Source of the DNA: Paracoccaceae bacterium
GTDB taxonomy: Bacteria; Pseudomonadota; Alphaproteobacteria; Rhodobacterales; Rhodobacteraceae
Assembly (NCBI GenBank): GCA_007134805.1
Contig: SLKB01000266.1
Span: 1-8,230, forward strand
Reading direction: 5' to 3'
DNA: 8,230 nucleotides
A program made the translations under genes and the position numbers. The notes under the pieces were generated by a model. It saw only the letters and a program-made list of their open reading frames with translations, was not told the origin of the DNA and did no database searches. Positions 1 to 6,733 of the stretch are shown here, one piece after another. How positions within the stretch are numbered: the first letter of the stretch is position 1; each line of letters starts with the position of its first letter.

Positions 1-2
1 AC

Positions 3-39
3 TTGGCAGACGCGGCGTGGGCGTGCTATATGCTGTAGC
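3..39 (+). promoter_or_regulatory. Candidate sigma-70-type promoter directly upstream of mutL
   Basis: A TTGGCA hexamer (3-8) matches the -35 consensus at five of six bases. It lies 18 bp before TATATG (27-32), which matches the -10 consensus at four of six. A TG at 24-25, one base before the -10, gives it extended -10 character. Transcription would then begin at about base 39-40, which is the mutL start codon itself. This fits the absence of any Shine-Dalgarno-like purine run before that ATG. Only 39 bases lie upstream in the window, so read-through from an earlier gene cannot be excluded. Confidence 0.45.
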
Positions 40-1872
40 ATGAACGCCCCTGACCGCAATATCCGCCCGGTAATCCGACAGCTTGACGACGCTGCGATCA
101 ATCGCATTGCCGCCGGCGAAGTCGTGGAGCGACCTGCCTCCGCAGTCAAGGAGTTGGTTGAAAATGCGCTCGATGCCGGGGCGCATCGGATTGATGTCGC
201 GTACGCGGATGGCGGCAAGACCCTGATCCGCGTGCGCGATGACGGCCATGGCATGGCGGCGGAGGATCTGCCCCGCGCGCTGGCCCGCCACGCAACCTCG
301 AAACTCAGCGGCGCCGATCTGCTCGACATTCGTTCCCTCGGGTTCCGCGGCGAGGCGCTGCCATCGCTTGGGGCGGTCGGCCGTCTGTCGATCACATCGC
401 GGGCGCAAGGCGAAGACGGGGTGCAGATCGTTGTCGATGGGGGGCGCATCGGCGCTGTCCGTCCCGAGGCTGCGGCACAGGGCACGCTCGTTGAGTTGCG
501 TGAATTGTTCTATGCCACACCCGCCCGGTTGAAATTCCTGCGCACAGACCGCGCCGAAGCACAGGCCATTGCCGAAACAATGCGGCGCCTCGCGCTGGCC
601 GAGCCCTTTGTCAGCTTCACACTTGCGGATGTCTCGAATGGCGACACGCGCCAGATCCTGCGCGTGGATGCAGCCCAGGGGGCTTTGTTCAGCGCGGTCG
701 AAGGCCGAGTTGCGCAGATATTGGGGCGCGATTTCACCGAAAACGCGCTGCGTATCGAGGCAACGCGGGACAATGTGCATCTGCGCGGGCTTTCCGGCCT
801 GCCAACTTTTTCACGGGGATCTGCGGGCGCGCAATTTGTCTTCGTGAACGGCCGGCCAGTGCGCGACAAGTTGCTTCTGGGTGCGTTGCGCGCGGGATAC
901 GCGGATGTCCTGGCGCGAGACCGTCATCCGGTCGCCGTGCTTTATCTGACCTGTCCGCCGGAACTTGTTGATGTGAACGTCCATCCTGCGAAATCCGAAG
1001 TGCGGTTCCGCGACCCTGGGCTCGTACGCGGGCTGGTGGTGTCTGCGCTGCGCCACGCCTTGGCCGAGGCTGGTCATCGCGCGTCGAGCACTGTGGGCGC
1101 GGCCATGCTTGGGGCGATGCAGAGGCCCGCGCCCGACGCGCGCTATCAGATGGAGTATGGCGGACATGCGGGGCGGTTTTCGCCGCATGGCGCGCGTGCG
1201 CCTGAGCTGGCCGAGGCTGCGGCATTCTGGCATGACGCGCCTCCGCCATCCGCCCGCATCGCGCCAGCGGAAGACATGTCCGCGCCGCTCGATGCGCCCC
1301 TTGGTGCGGCATGCGCACAAATCCATCAGAACTATATCGTTGCGCAAACCGCCCGAGGCATGGTGATCGTGGACCAGCATGCCGCGCATGAGCGTCTTGT
1401 GTATGAACGCCTGAAATCCCAGCGAGAGCGAACCGCGGTCGCGGGGCAAGCGCTCCTTATCCCCGAGATCATAACGCTGTCCGACAGCGAAGCCAGCGAC
1501 CTGCTCGATCATGCGGAAGCGCTTGCTGCTCTGGGTCTTGTCATCGAAGGTTTCGGACCCGGGACGATCGTCGTGCGCGAAACTCCTGCGCTTCTGGGCC
1601 AGATCGACGTGAAGGCGCTCATCCGCGACATCCTCGATGATCTTGCCGGGCTGGGGCAATCCGAAGGGCTTGTTGCGCGGGTCGATGCGGTGCTTTCGCG
1701 CATGGCCTGCCATGGATCGGTCCGCTCCGGGCGCGTGATGCGCGCGGATGAGATGAACGCGCTCTTGCGTGAGATGGAGGCGACACCCCGCGCGGGGCAG
1801 TGCAACCATGGCCGCCCCACCTATGTCGAGCTTCCGCTGTCCGAGATCGAAAAGCTGTTTGGCCGCCGATGA
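40..1872 (+). CDS. mutL: DNA mismatch repair protein MutL (endonuclease-type)
   Basis: MutL couples mismatch recognition by MutS to strand removal in the cytoplasm. The 610-residue protein has a complete N-terminal GHKL ATPase domain: KELVEN (residues 37-42, with the expected catalytic Glu38 and Mg-binding Asn42), DDGHGM (67-72) and GFRGEAL (101-107). A transducer domain follows to about residue 340, then a low-complexity linker of roughly 80 residues. The C-terminal dimerisation domain carries [12 protein letters not shown] (445-456), an exact match to the endonuclease motif DQHA-x2-E-x4-E, with [10 protein letters not shown] near 556 and QCNHGRP near 587. The protein should therefore nick DNA itself, as expected where MutH is absent. 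Length is normal. The start at 40 is chosen because the [12 protein letters not shown] region follows at the usual distance and an in-frame stop (tag, 36-38) lies just before it. There is no recognisable ribosome binding site. The stop overlaps the rmuC start. Confidence 0.97.
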   Translation: MNAPDRNIRPVIRQLDDAAINRIAAGEVVERPASAVKELVENALDAGAHRIDVAYADGGKTLIRVRDDGHGMAAEDLPRALARHATSKLSGADLLDIRSLGFRGEALPSLGAVGRLSITSRAQGEDGVQIVVDGGRIGAVRPEAAAQGTLVELRELFYATPARLKFLRTDRAEAQAIAETMRRLALAEPFVSFTLADVSNGDTRQILRVDAAQGALFSAVEGRVAQILGRDFTENALRIEATRDNVHLRGLSGLPTFSRGSAGAQFVFVNGRPVRDKLLLGALRAGYADVLARDRHPVAVLYLTCPPELVDVNVHPAKSEVRFRDPGLVRGLVVSALRHALAEAGHRASSTVGAAMLGAMQRPAPDARYQMEYGGHAGRFSPHGARAPELAEAAAFWHDAPPPSARIAPAEDMSAPLDAPLGAACAQIHQNYIVAQTARGMVIVDQHAAHERLVYERLKSQRERTAVAGQALLIPEIITLSDSEASDLLDHAEALAALGLVIEGFGPGTIVVRETPALLGQIDVKALIRDILDDLAGLGQSEGLVARVDAVLSRMACHGSVRSGRVMRADEMNALLREMEATPRAGQCNHGRPTYVELPLSEIEKLFGRR

Positions 1873-2918
1873 GCGTTGAAACGCTCGATCGGGTCGATCC
1901 GCTGATCCTCTGGCTGGGGTTGGGGATTGTGCTGTTTGTGCTGTTGTGGCGGCTGGGCGGGCGGCTGTCAGTGCTGGACACGCGCCTCTCGAGCCTGAGC
2001 GAGAACCAGCAGCAGCTTTCGGGCGGGCTGAACCAGGTGGCACAGTCGCAGACCCAGGTGATCGGGCTCGTCGAAGCTCGGCTCGCCGATATGGGGCGCT
2101 ACATGGGTGACACGCTGGCGGGTAATGCGCAGGCGACAGCCGCGAGCATGGGCGCGTTGCGCGAGCGCCTGCATGTGATCGACGCGGCGCAAGCCAAGAT
2201 CGAGGCTCTGTCCGGCAATGTGCTCTCGCTCCAGGACATACTGTCGAACAAACAGGCGCGCGGGGCCTTCGGCGAGGTGCAACTCGAGGCATTGCTGGCC
2301 GATGCGCTGCCCCCTGATGCCTTTTCGTTGCAGGTGAGCCTGCCAAATGGACGGCGCGTCGATGCACTGATCCACATGGCGCAGCCCTTGGCGGTTGACG
2401 CGAAATTTCCGCTCGAAGCATGGCAGACCCTGACCGCGGCTGAGGATGATCGTGCCCGCAGTGAGGCGCGCCGCGCACTGGGCCGCGCCATTCGCGCCCA
2501 TGTCAGGGCGATCGCCGAGCGCTATATCCTGCCCGGCCATACTGCCGATGGGGCGCTCATGTTCCTTCCATCCGAGGCGGTCTATGCCGAGTTACACGCG
2601 AACCTGCCCGATGTCGTCCGCGAGGGCTTTGCGGCACGGGTCTGGATCGTCTCGCCCACGACAATGATGGCGACCTTGAACACGCTCCGCGCCGTGATGA
2701 AGGATACAAGGTTGCGCGCCGAGGCGCGTGCCGTGCGCCGCGAGTTGCAATTGATGGTCCAGGATGCCGACCGGCTGGGCACGCGTGTTGCCCAACTTGA
2801 GGCGCATTTCCAGCAGGTTCAGGGCGATCTGTCCGAACTCCGCATCTCGGCAGACAAGATCACACGGCGCGGGCAGAGACTCGATGATTTCGATTTTGCC
2901 AAAGCGCCCGAGCACTGA
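1869..2918 (+). CDS. rmuC: DNA recombination protein RmuC
   Basis: RmuC is a membrane-anchored, nuclease-like protein known from E. coli to limit recombination at short inverted repeats; its biochemical action is poorly defined. The 349-residue product has one N-terminal membrane segment (about residues 10-28), a coiled-coil stretch (about 33-115) and the RmuC core. The core includes a GAFGE-x2-LE motif (about 131-139), Asp165 in GRRVDALI, and VDAKFPLE with Asp177 and Lys179. The latter fits a PD-(D/E)xK-like active site. [10 protein letters not shown] and a [10 protein letters not shown] segment follow, both typical of the family. It is shorter than E. coli RmuC (about 475 residues), mostly in the coiled coil and the tail. 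The reading frame extends upstream to 1800, but the ATG at 1869 is preferred because it forms an ATGA overlap with the mutL stop and the membrane segment follows directly. No Shine-Dalgarno sequence is visible, so translation is probably coupled to mutL. Confidence 0.93.
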   Translation: MSVETLDRVDPLILWLGLGIVLFVLLWRLGGRLSVLDTRLSSLSENQQQLSGGLNQVAQSQTQVIGLVEARLADMGRYMGDTLAGNAQATAASMGALRERLHVIDAAQAKIEALSGNVLSLQDILSNKQARGAFGEVQLEALLADALPPDAFSLQVSLPNGRRVDALIHMAQPLAVDAKFPLEAWQTLTAAEDDRARSEARRALGRAIRAHVRAIAERYILPGHTADGALMFLPSEAVYAELHANLPDVVREGFAARVWIVSPTTMMATLNTLRAVMKDTRLRAEARAVRRELQLMVQDADRLGTRVAQLEAHFQQVQGDLSELRISADKITRRGQRLDDFDFAKAPEH

Positions 2919-2924
2919 GCCGGA

Positions 2925-3662
2925 TCAGAAGTAACTTCGCACCAGCGCTTCCGAGATCAGCCGCCAGCCATCCGCGATGACGAAGAAGGAAAGCTTGAAG
3001 GGCAGGGAGACGATTGCAGGCGGCACCATCATCATGCCCATGGACATCAGAACCGCCGCCACGACAAGATCGATGATCAGGAAAGGCAGGAAGATCAGAA
3101 AGCCGATCTGAAAGGCGCGCGCGACTTCGCTGAGCATGAAGGACGGAACCAGGATCGACAGGGGCGCATCGGCAGAAAGAGGCTCTGTCGTGTCGGAGCG
3201 CAGGCTTGCGAGACTATCATAAGTCGCGGCATCGATCCGGGCGGCCATGAAATTCCGAAACGGGTCCATCACCTCCACGAAAGCGGCGTCGATCCCGATC
3301 TCACCGTCGTTCAGCGGCACGATGCCGCCTTTCCAAGCGGCGACGAACACCGGTTCCATGACGAAATAGGTCAGAAACAGCGCGAGCGACACGATCAGCA
3401 TGTTGGGCGGCGATTGCATCAGCCCGAGGGCTTGTCGCAGGATCGCAAGCACGGTCACGATGAACGGAAAGCAGGTGATCATCACCAGAATGCCCGGCGC
3501 AAGGCTCAGCAGGGTCAGCAGAACCACAAGCTGGACGGTCCGGACCGCAAGAGTGCCGTCATCGTCGAAGCTGAAGGTGATTTCCTGTGCATGAGCGCCG
3601 AGGCTTCCTGCAAGAAGCCAGGCAACCAGGGCCATGCCCAGGATGGCAACGTGGCGCGTCAT
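2925..3662 (-). CDS. fliP: Flagellar export gate protein FliP
   Basis: FliP is a core membrane subunit of the flagellar type III export gate, assembling with FliQ and FliR in the centre of the MS-ring. The 245-residue protein begins with a cleavable signal peptide (cleavage probably after AHA, residue 25), a FliP trait. A membrane segment at about 42-66 and the conserved LRQALG and SPPN region come next. After a periplasmic loop there is SEVARAFQIGFLIFLPFLII, then GMMMVPPAIVSLPFKL and a WRLISEALVRSYF end, all hallmarks of the family. Length matches the usual 245-250. The ATG is 4 bp past the fliN stop; the nearest GAGG is about 12 bases away, longer than ideal, so coupling to fliN is likely. 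It is the last gene of the fliF-fliH-fliN-fliP unit in this window. FliQ and FliR do not follow it, unlike the common fliPQR order. Confidence 0.97.
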   Translation of the reverse strand: MTRHVAILGMALVAWLLAGSLGAHAQEITFSFDDDGTLAVRTVQLVVLLTLLSLAPGILVMITCFPFIVTVLAILRQALGLMQSPPNMLIVSLALFLTYFVMEPVFVAAWKGGIVPLNDGEIGIDAAFVEVMDPFRNFMAARIDAATYDSLASLRSDTTEPLSADAPLSILVPSFMLSEVARAFQIGFLIFLPFLIIDLVVAAVLMSMGMMMVPPAIVSLPFKLSFFVIADGWRLISEALVRSYF

Positions 3663-3666
3663 AGGA

Positions 3667-3939
3667 TCAGAGCGCCTCGCGCAAGTCGATGATTTCGGTC
3701 AGCCGGACGCCGAGAAATCCGGCCTGTTCGCCCTCAAGCTCTTCGAGCTCTCCGCGGGCGATCAGTTTTTCGCCGATATAGAGTTCGACCGGGTCATCGA
3801 CACGCCGGTCCAGAGCCAGAACAGAGTCGCGCCGCAGCGCCATGAGCTCACGCACCTTTGGCCGTGCACGCCCGACACTGATCGTCACCTCGATCGGGAC
3901 CTGGTTTAGGATGCCGCTGTTGAGTTCACTTGTGTCCAT
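3667..3939 (-). CDS. fliN: Flagellar motor switch protein FliN (short form)
   Basis: FliN forms the lower part of the C-ring on the cytoplasmic face of the motor, where it takes part in direction switching and in docking the export ATPase complex through FliH. The 90-residue protein is nearly all SpoA (surface presentation of antigens) domain. Visible marks are VPIEVTISVGRAR (about 14-26), ELMALRRDSVLALDR (about 31-45), DDPVELYIGEKLIARGEL (about 48-65) and the ending GVRLTEI (about 77-83). It lacks the long N-terminal extension of enterobacterial FliN (about 137 residues). An AAGGAG ribosome binding site lies 7 bases before the ATG, inside the end of the fliH-like gene, and the two genes overlap by 14 bases. 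A type III secretion SctQ-like protein shares this domain, but the flagellar neighbours settle the call. Confidence 0.94.
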   Translation of the reverse strand: MDTSELNSGILNQVPIEVTISVGRARPKVRELMALRRDSVLALDRRVDDPVELYIGEKLIARGELEELEGEQAGFLGVRLTEIIDLREAL

Positions 3940-4534
3940 GGACGGACTCCTTGTGTGAAGAGGCGCTCGAGGCGCTCATGAAAAGTGCGTTCAGGCGGTC
4001 CTGCAACTGGTCAAGGTCGATGACCCGTGTCTGAGGCCCGATGGACAGCGCGACCTGTGCGTCGGAAAAGCTCGGCTCATCAACGAGAGTGATCGCAAGC
4101 CGCTGAAACCCGGCAATGACGGGCTCGAAGGTTCTGCGCGCCGAGGGTGCGCATTTCAACGTGATCTCGCAGGTTGCATGCGTCGTGATCAGGGCGCGCA
4201 ACTCTTCGGCTAGGAAATATGCGACGCCCTTGCGCAAAGCTTCGGGCAATACGCTGCCGATGATGGCCTCGATCAGCGGCATGACCGACGCCTCGCAACT
4301 CTGGAGAGCTTCATGATACGTAAAGCTTAGTGTCTGCAGGGCTTCCTCAGCGGCGATGCGACGCAGATCGTCTTCCTGGCGGAATTGCTCCAAAGCGTCG
4401 TGCCAGCCAGCAGCGTAGCCTTCTTCAAAGGCAGAATCGCGCAGCTGCACAGCCTGGTGTGGGTCGAGATAGCCTGCCTCCTCGGTCAGGGGGGCTGTCT
4501 CGAAAACCTCGAGTTTCAGGGATGCGCGGCTCAT
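3926..4534 (-). CDS. fliH: FliH-like flagellar export ATPase regulator
   Basis: FliH binds and restrains the export ATPase FliI and links it to FliN at the C-ring. The 202-residue protein is divergent. It has an acidic N-terminus followed by FEEGYAAGWHDALEQF (about 36-51), which resembles the EEGY-x2-G segment at the start of the FliH helix. A long helical region comes next (about 50-115), then a compact alpha/beta C-terminal half ending near LDQLQDRLNALF (about 172-183). There is no membrane segment or signal peptide. It lies between fliF and fliN, where a FliH is expected, and overlaps fliF by ATGA at 4531-4534. An AAGGAG site (4540-4545) lies 5 bases before the ATG. Similarity is weak enough that the name rests partly on position. 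FliI, its usual partner, is not in this window. Confidence 0.75.
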   Translation of the reverse strand: MSRASLKLEVFETAPLTEEAGYLDPHQAVQLRDSAFEEGYAAGWHDALEQFRQEDDLRRIAAEEALQTLSFTYHEALQSCEASVMPLIEAIIGSVLPEALRKGVAYFLAEELRALITTHATCEITLKCAPSARRTFEPVIAGFQRLAITLVDEPSFSDAQVALSIGPQTRVIDLDQLQDRLNALFMSASSASSHKESVHGHK

Positions 4535-6117
4535 GATGTCTCCTTCCGCTGATCCATGAGATGCCGCAGCACCTGCACCGACTCATCCCCACGCTGTTCG
4601 ATGAGCCGGCGAAGGCGGTCGACCGGGTCATCGTCCTGCGCGCTGTCATCGTCATCACCCTCAGCCCGCGAACCTGACGGATTCGACATCCGGCCTGCGC
4701 TGTCATTGGCAAGGAGGGCCTTGGCATTGAAGGGCGAGGGGCCTTCGAGTTGCGGATCCGTGGGCTTGCGCGCGGCTGCCTGCAGGATCGGGCGCAGGAT
4801 GAACAGGGCAACAACGAGCAGGGACATCAGCAAGAAGGCCCATTTCAGCAAGGTCATCACATCAAGACTGCCTTGCGAGAACAGGCTTGGCGTGGCTTCC
4901 GTGCCAAGAGCGGCGACCGGCTCGAAAGGAAGCGAGCGCAGGGTGATCTGATCGCCGCGCGCCTCATCGAGCCCCACAGCAGATGCAACGAGCTCGCGTA
5001 GCGCTTCAAGCTCGGCCTCGGATCTCGGGCGCCATATCATCGCTCCGGTCTCGTCCGCTTCGCGGATGCCGTCGATCATCACGGCAACTGTCATCCGGCG
5101 GATCGCGCCGGGTTGGCGCTCGATCTCGCGCCGCGTCTCGGAAACTTCGAAATTCGTGCGCTGACGTGTCTGGGTCTCGCGGCTTTCGGCGCTGCCCTCT
5201 GCGTTCGCCGCATCGCCATCGGGCAGATTGCTAGCAACTGTCACGCCCTGCGCGCGGGTATCGGTGCTGCTCGAGCTGCTCTCCTCGGTTTCGCTGCTGA
5301 TCGCAACGCGCGAGTCGGGGACGATTTCGCGCTGATGAATGACTTCGCGATCACGCACTGTATCGATGCTGATCTCGACGACCGATCGACCATGGCCGAC
5401 ATGCGCATCGAGCAGCCGTTCGACATTGCGGCGCAGTTCCTTGGCGCGGTCGCCGCCCTGCGCAGAGTTCTGCGTCTCATTCTCGGGTCCGTAGACCAGA
5501 CCGCCAAGCCCGTCGATGACTGAAACATCTTCGGGCGTCATACCCGAAATTGCCGAAGCGACAAGGAACCGCAGCGATCGCGCTTGCGCTGCACTGAGCT
5601 GTGCACCGGTCGTTGTTACCGTGACCGAGGCCGTGGGTGCAATCTCGCGCCGGAAGGGCGTCGAAGTGCCTTGTGAGATATGGACGCGCGCCGACCGGAT
5701 ATGCGGGCTTGCAACGATCGTCCGTGCAAGCTCCCCTTCCTTCGCCCGCCAATAGGCCGCGTCGAACATCTGCGATGTGGTGCCAAAACCCGTAAGCGAA
5801 TCAAGAAGTTCGTATCCAGAGTGCGAATTGGTCGGCAGACCGGCCGCAGCAAGCATCAGGCGCGTCTCATCGCGCACCGAAGAGGGCACGAAGATTGCAT
5901 CACCACGCACATTGTAGGCGATGCCCCGTGCCTCTAGCGACTGGATAACCTCTCCAGCGGCGGCTTCTTCAAGCCCTGCATAGAGCAGCGACATTCCGGG
6001 CGAGCTCGCGACCTTCGTCAAGAGGATGATGGCGGCGAACATGGCCGCACTGGCCCCGATCGCAAGCACGCGTCGCTTCGTGTCGAGCGCGTTCCACAGA
6101 GTCAGGATCTGTTGCAC
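4531..6117 (-). CDS. fliF: Flagellar MS-ring protein FliF
   Basis: FliF builds the MS-ring in the inner membrane, the base on which the rotor and export gate assemble. The 528-residue protein has a first membrane segment (about 17-34) and periplasmic ring-building motifs starting with SLLYAGLEEAAAGEV (about 43-57). The family segment RAKEGELARTI and the SARVHIS-TPFRRE region lie near residues 120-155. A beta-collar region with a five-serine tract (280-284) and VASNLPDG follows. A second membrane segment lies at about 424-441. The cytoplasmic tail has an Asp-rich run (about 488-497) and then the FliG-binding helices DPVDRLRRLIEQ and VQVLRHLMDQ (497-523). Translation starts at a GTG (6117-6115), with AAGGAG 7 bases upstream. 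An ATG at 6122-6120 is out of frame and closes after six codons. Length is slightly below the usual 550-570. It is the first gene of the minus-strand operon and overlaps fliH by 4 bases. Confidence 0.97.
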   Translation of the reverse strand: MQQILTLWNALDTKRRVLAIGASAAMFAAIILLTKVASSPGMSLLYAGLEEAAAGEVIQSLEARGIAYNVRGDAIFVPSSVRDETRLMLAAAGLPTNSHSGYELLDSLTGFGTTSQMFDAAYWRAKEGELARTIVASPHIRSARVHISQGTSTPFRREIAPTASVTVTTTGAQLSAAQARSLRFLVASAISGMTPEDVSVIDGLGGLVYGPENETQNSAQGGDRAKELRRNVERLLDAHVGHGRSVVEISIDTVRDREVIHQREIVPDSRVAISSETEESSSSSTDTRAQGVTVASNLPDGDAANAEGSAESRETQTRQRTNFEVSETRREIERQPGAIRRMTVAVMIDGIREADETGAMIWRPRSEAELEALRELVASAVGLDEARGDQITLRSLPFEPVAALGTEATPSLFSQGSLDVMTLLKWAFLLMSLLVVALFILRPILQAAARKPTDPQLEGPSPFNAKALLANDSAGRMSNPSGSRAEGDDDDSAQDDDPVDRLRRLIEQRGDESVQVLRHLMDQRKETS

Positions 6118-6124
6118 GTCATGT

Positions 6125-6130
6125 CTCCTT
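6125..6130 (-). promoter_or_regulatory. Ribosome binding site that fixes the fliF GTG start
   Basis: On the minus strand AAGGAG is followed by ACATGAC and then the fliF GTG. The 7-base spacing suits the GTG, while the ATG within the spacer would be only 2 bases from the site and is out of frame. This supports GTG as the true start. Confidence 0.75.
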
Positions 6131-6146
6131 CGACAGGGATTCTCCC

Positions 6147-6161
6147 CAGAGCGTCTGACGC
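6147..6161. repeat. Two overlapping short dyads upstream of fliF
   Basis: CAGA-GCG-TCTG (6147-6157) and GCGTC-T-GACGC (6151-6161) are perfect short inverted repeats that share bases. They lie 30-44 bp before the fliF start, a possible position for a protein binding site. No known regulator is recognised, and short dyads of this kind can arise by chance in GC-rich DNA. Confidence 0.25.
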
Positions 6162-6178
6162 ACTTTCCTGTGGATCGC

Positions 6179-6193
6179 TTAACATTCGGTTAG
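6179..6193. promoter_or_regulatory. CtrA-like binding box in the fliF/fliL intergenic region
   Basis: TTAA-CATTCGG-TTAG matches the alphaproteobacterial CtrA consensus TTAA-N7-TTAA at seven of eight half-site bases with exact spacing. It is the only AT-type box of this form I see in the gap. It lies 44 bp before the fliL start and 61 bp before the fliF start, so one site could serve both operons. CtrA is an established activator of flagellar genes in Caulobacter and in several Rhodobacterales; action at this site is inferred. Confidence 0.6.
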
Positions 6194-6237
6194 TGACCTT
6201 GTGGCAAAAAAAGAAGCCAAATCACTGAGGGTTCACC

Positions 6238-6723
6238 ATGTCAGAAGCAGCGCCAGCAGCCGACCCGTCTCTCGAAAATCCACCGAAAAAAAGTGGTCTT
6301 CGTCCAATTCTTCTTGGTCTGGTGGGCGCCGTAACTCTCGGCGGCGCTGGCTTCTTCGCGGTCTATTCGGGCATGATTCTTGACCCTCTGTCGAGCTTCA
6401 CCCGCAACAGCAGCGCCGCGTCGAATTTTGACTATCTTCCGATCGAGGGTGTGATCGTCTCGCTTGCGCCCCAGAGCGGCGCAAGCCATTTGCGGTTCTC
6501 GGCGAAAATCGAGGTTGCCCAGGGGTCGCTCAGCGCCATGGAACGGCTTCACCCGCGCTTTCTCGACATGATCAACACCTATCTGCGTGCGGTCGAGCCC
6601 CAGGATCTGATCGAGCCGGCCGCGATGGTGCGACTGCGCGCTCAGATTCTGCGCCGGCTGCAACTGATCGCAGGAGACGGGCATATCCGTGACCTTCTGA
6701 TTACCGAATTTGTCCTGAATTGA
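6238..6723 (+). CDS. fliL: Flagellar basal body-associated protein FliL
   Basis: FliL is a single-pass inner-membrane protein that surrounds or supports the stator units and affects motor torque. The 161-residue protein has a short cytoplasmic N-terminus with a PPKK stretch, one membrane segment (about 23-44), a linker and a periplasmic FliL domain (about 65-161). The domain shows LPIEGVIVSL, then a helix around RLHPRFLDMINTYLRAVEPQDL (about 103-124) and the usual ending LLITEFVLN, close to the family's IxxVxFxxFxxQ-type tail but without further residues. A GAGG site (6227-6230) lies 7 bases before the ATG. It opens the stator operon, and its stop overlaps the ribosome binding site of the next gene. 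The size is typical. Confidence 0.92.
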   Translation: MSEAAPAADPSLENPPKKSGLRPILLGLVGAVTLGGAGFFAVYSGMILDPLSSFTRNSSAASNFDYLPIEGVIVSLAPQSGASHLRFSAKIEVAQGSLSAMERLHPRFLDMINTYLRAVEPQDLIEPAAMVRLRAQILRRLQLIAGDGHIRDLLITEFVLN

Positions 6724-6733
6724 GGAGAACCTT

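Larger units (their letters stand above)
6118..6237. promoter_or_regulatory. Divergent promoter region between fliF and fliL
   Basis: This 120-bp gap is the only stretch of its size in the flagellar part of the window and lies between two outward-facing operons, so it should hold the promoters of both. It contains a CtrA-like box (6179-6193), two overlapping dyads at 6147-6161, and the ribosome binding sites of fliF and fliL. I see no convincing -10 hexamer for either direction, which would fit activator-dependent promoters. Confidence 0.7.

Noticed and set aside
1800..1868. Upstream in-frame extension of rmuC inside mutL
   Set aside because: It encodes no family sequence and overlaps the conserved MutL C-terminus; the ATG at 1869 gives the usual membrane segment right after the start.
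811..2478. A 555-codon open frame on the minus strand across mutL and rmuC
   Set aside because: It lies opposite two clear protein genes in GC-rich DNA, is rich in Arg, Pro, Ala and His as such shadow frames are, and shows no recognisable domain.
6120..6122. ATG on the minus strand as the fliF start
   Set aside because: It is out of frame with fliF, only 2 bases from the ribosome binding site, and its frame closes after six codons.
6202..6219. A TGGCA-type sequence before fliL as a sigma-54 promoter
   Set aside because: The GG-to-GC spacing is 11 instead of 10 bases and the -12 half (TTGC) is absent, so it does not meet the consensus. The same bases form TGGC-N10-GCCA, too short to interpret.
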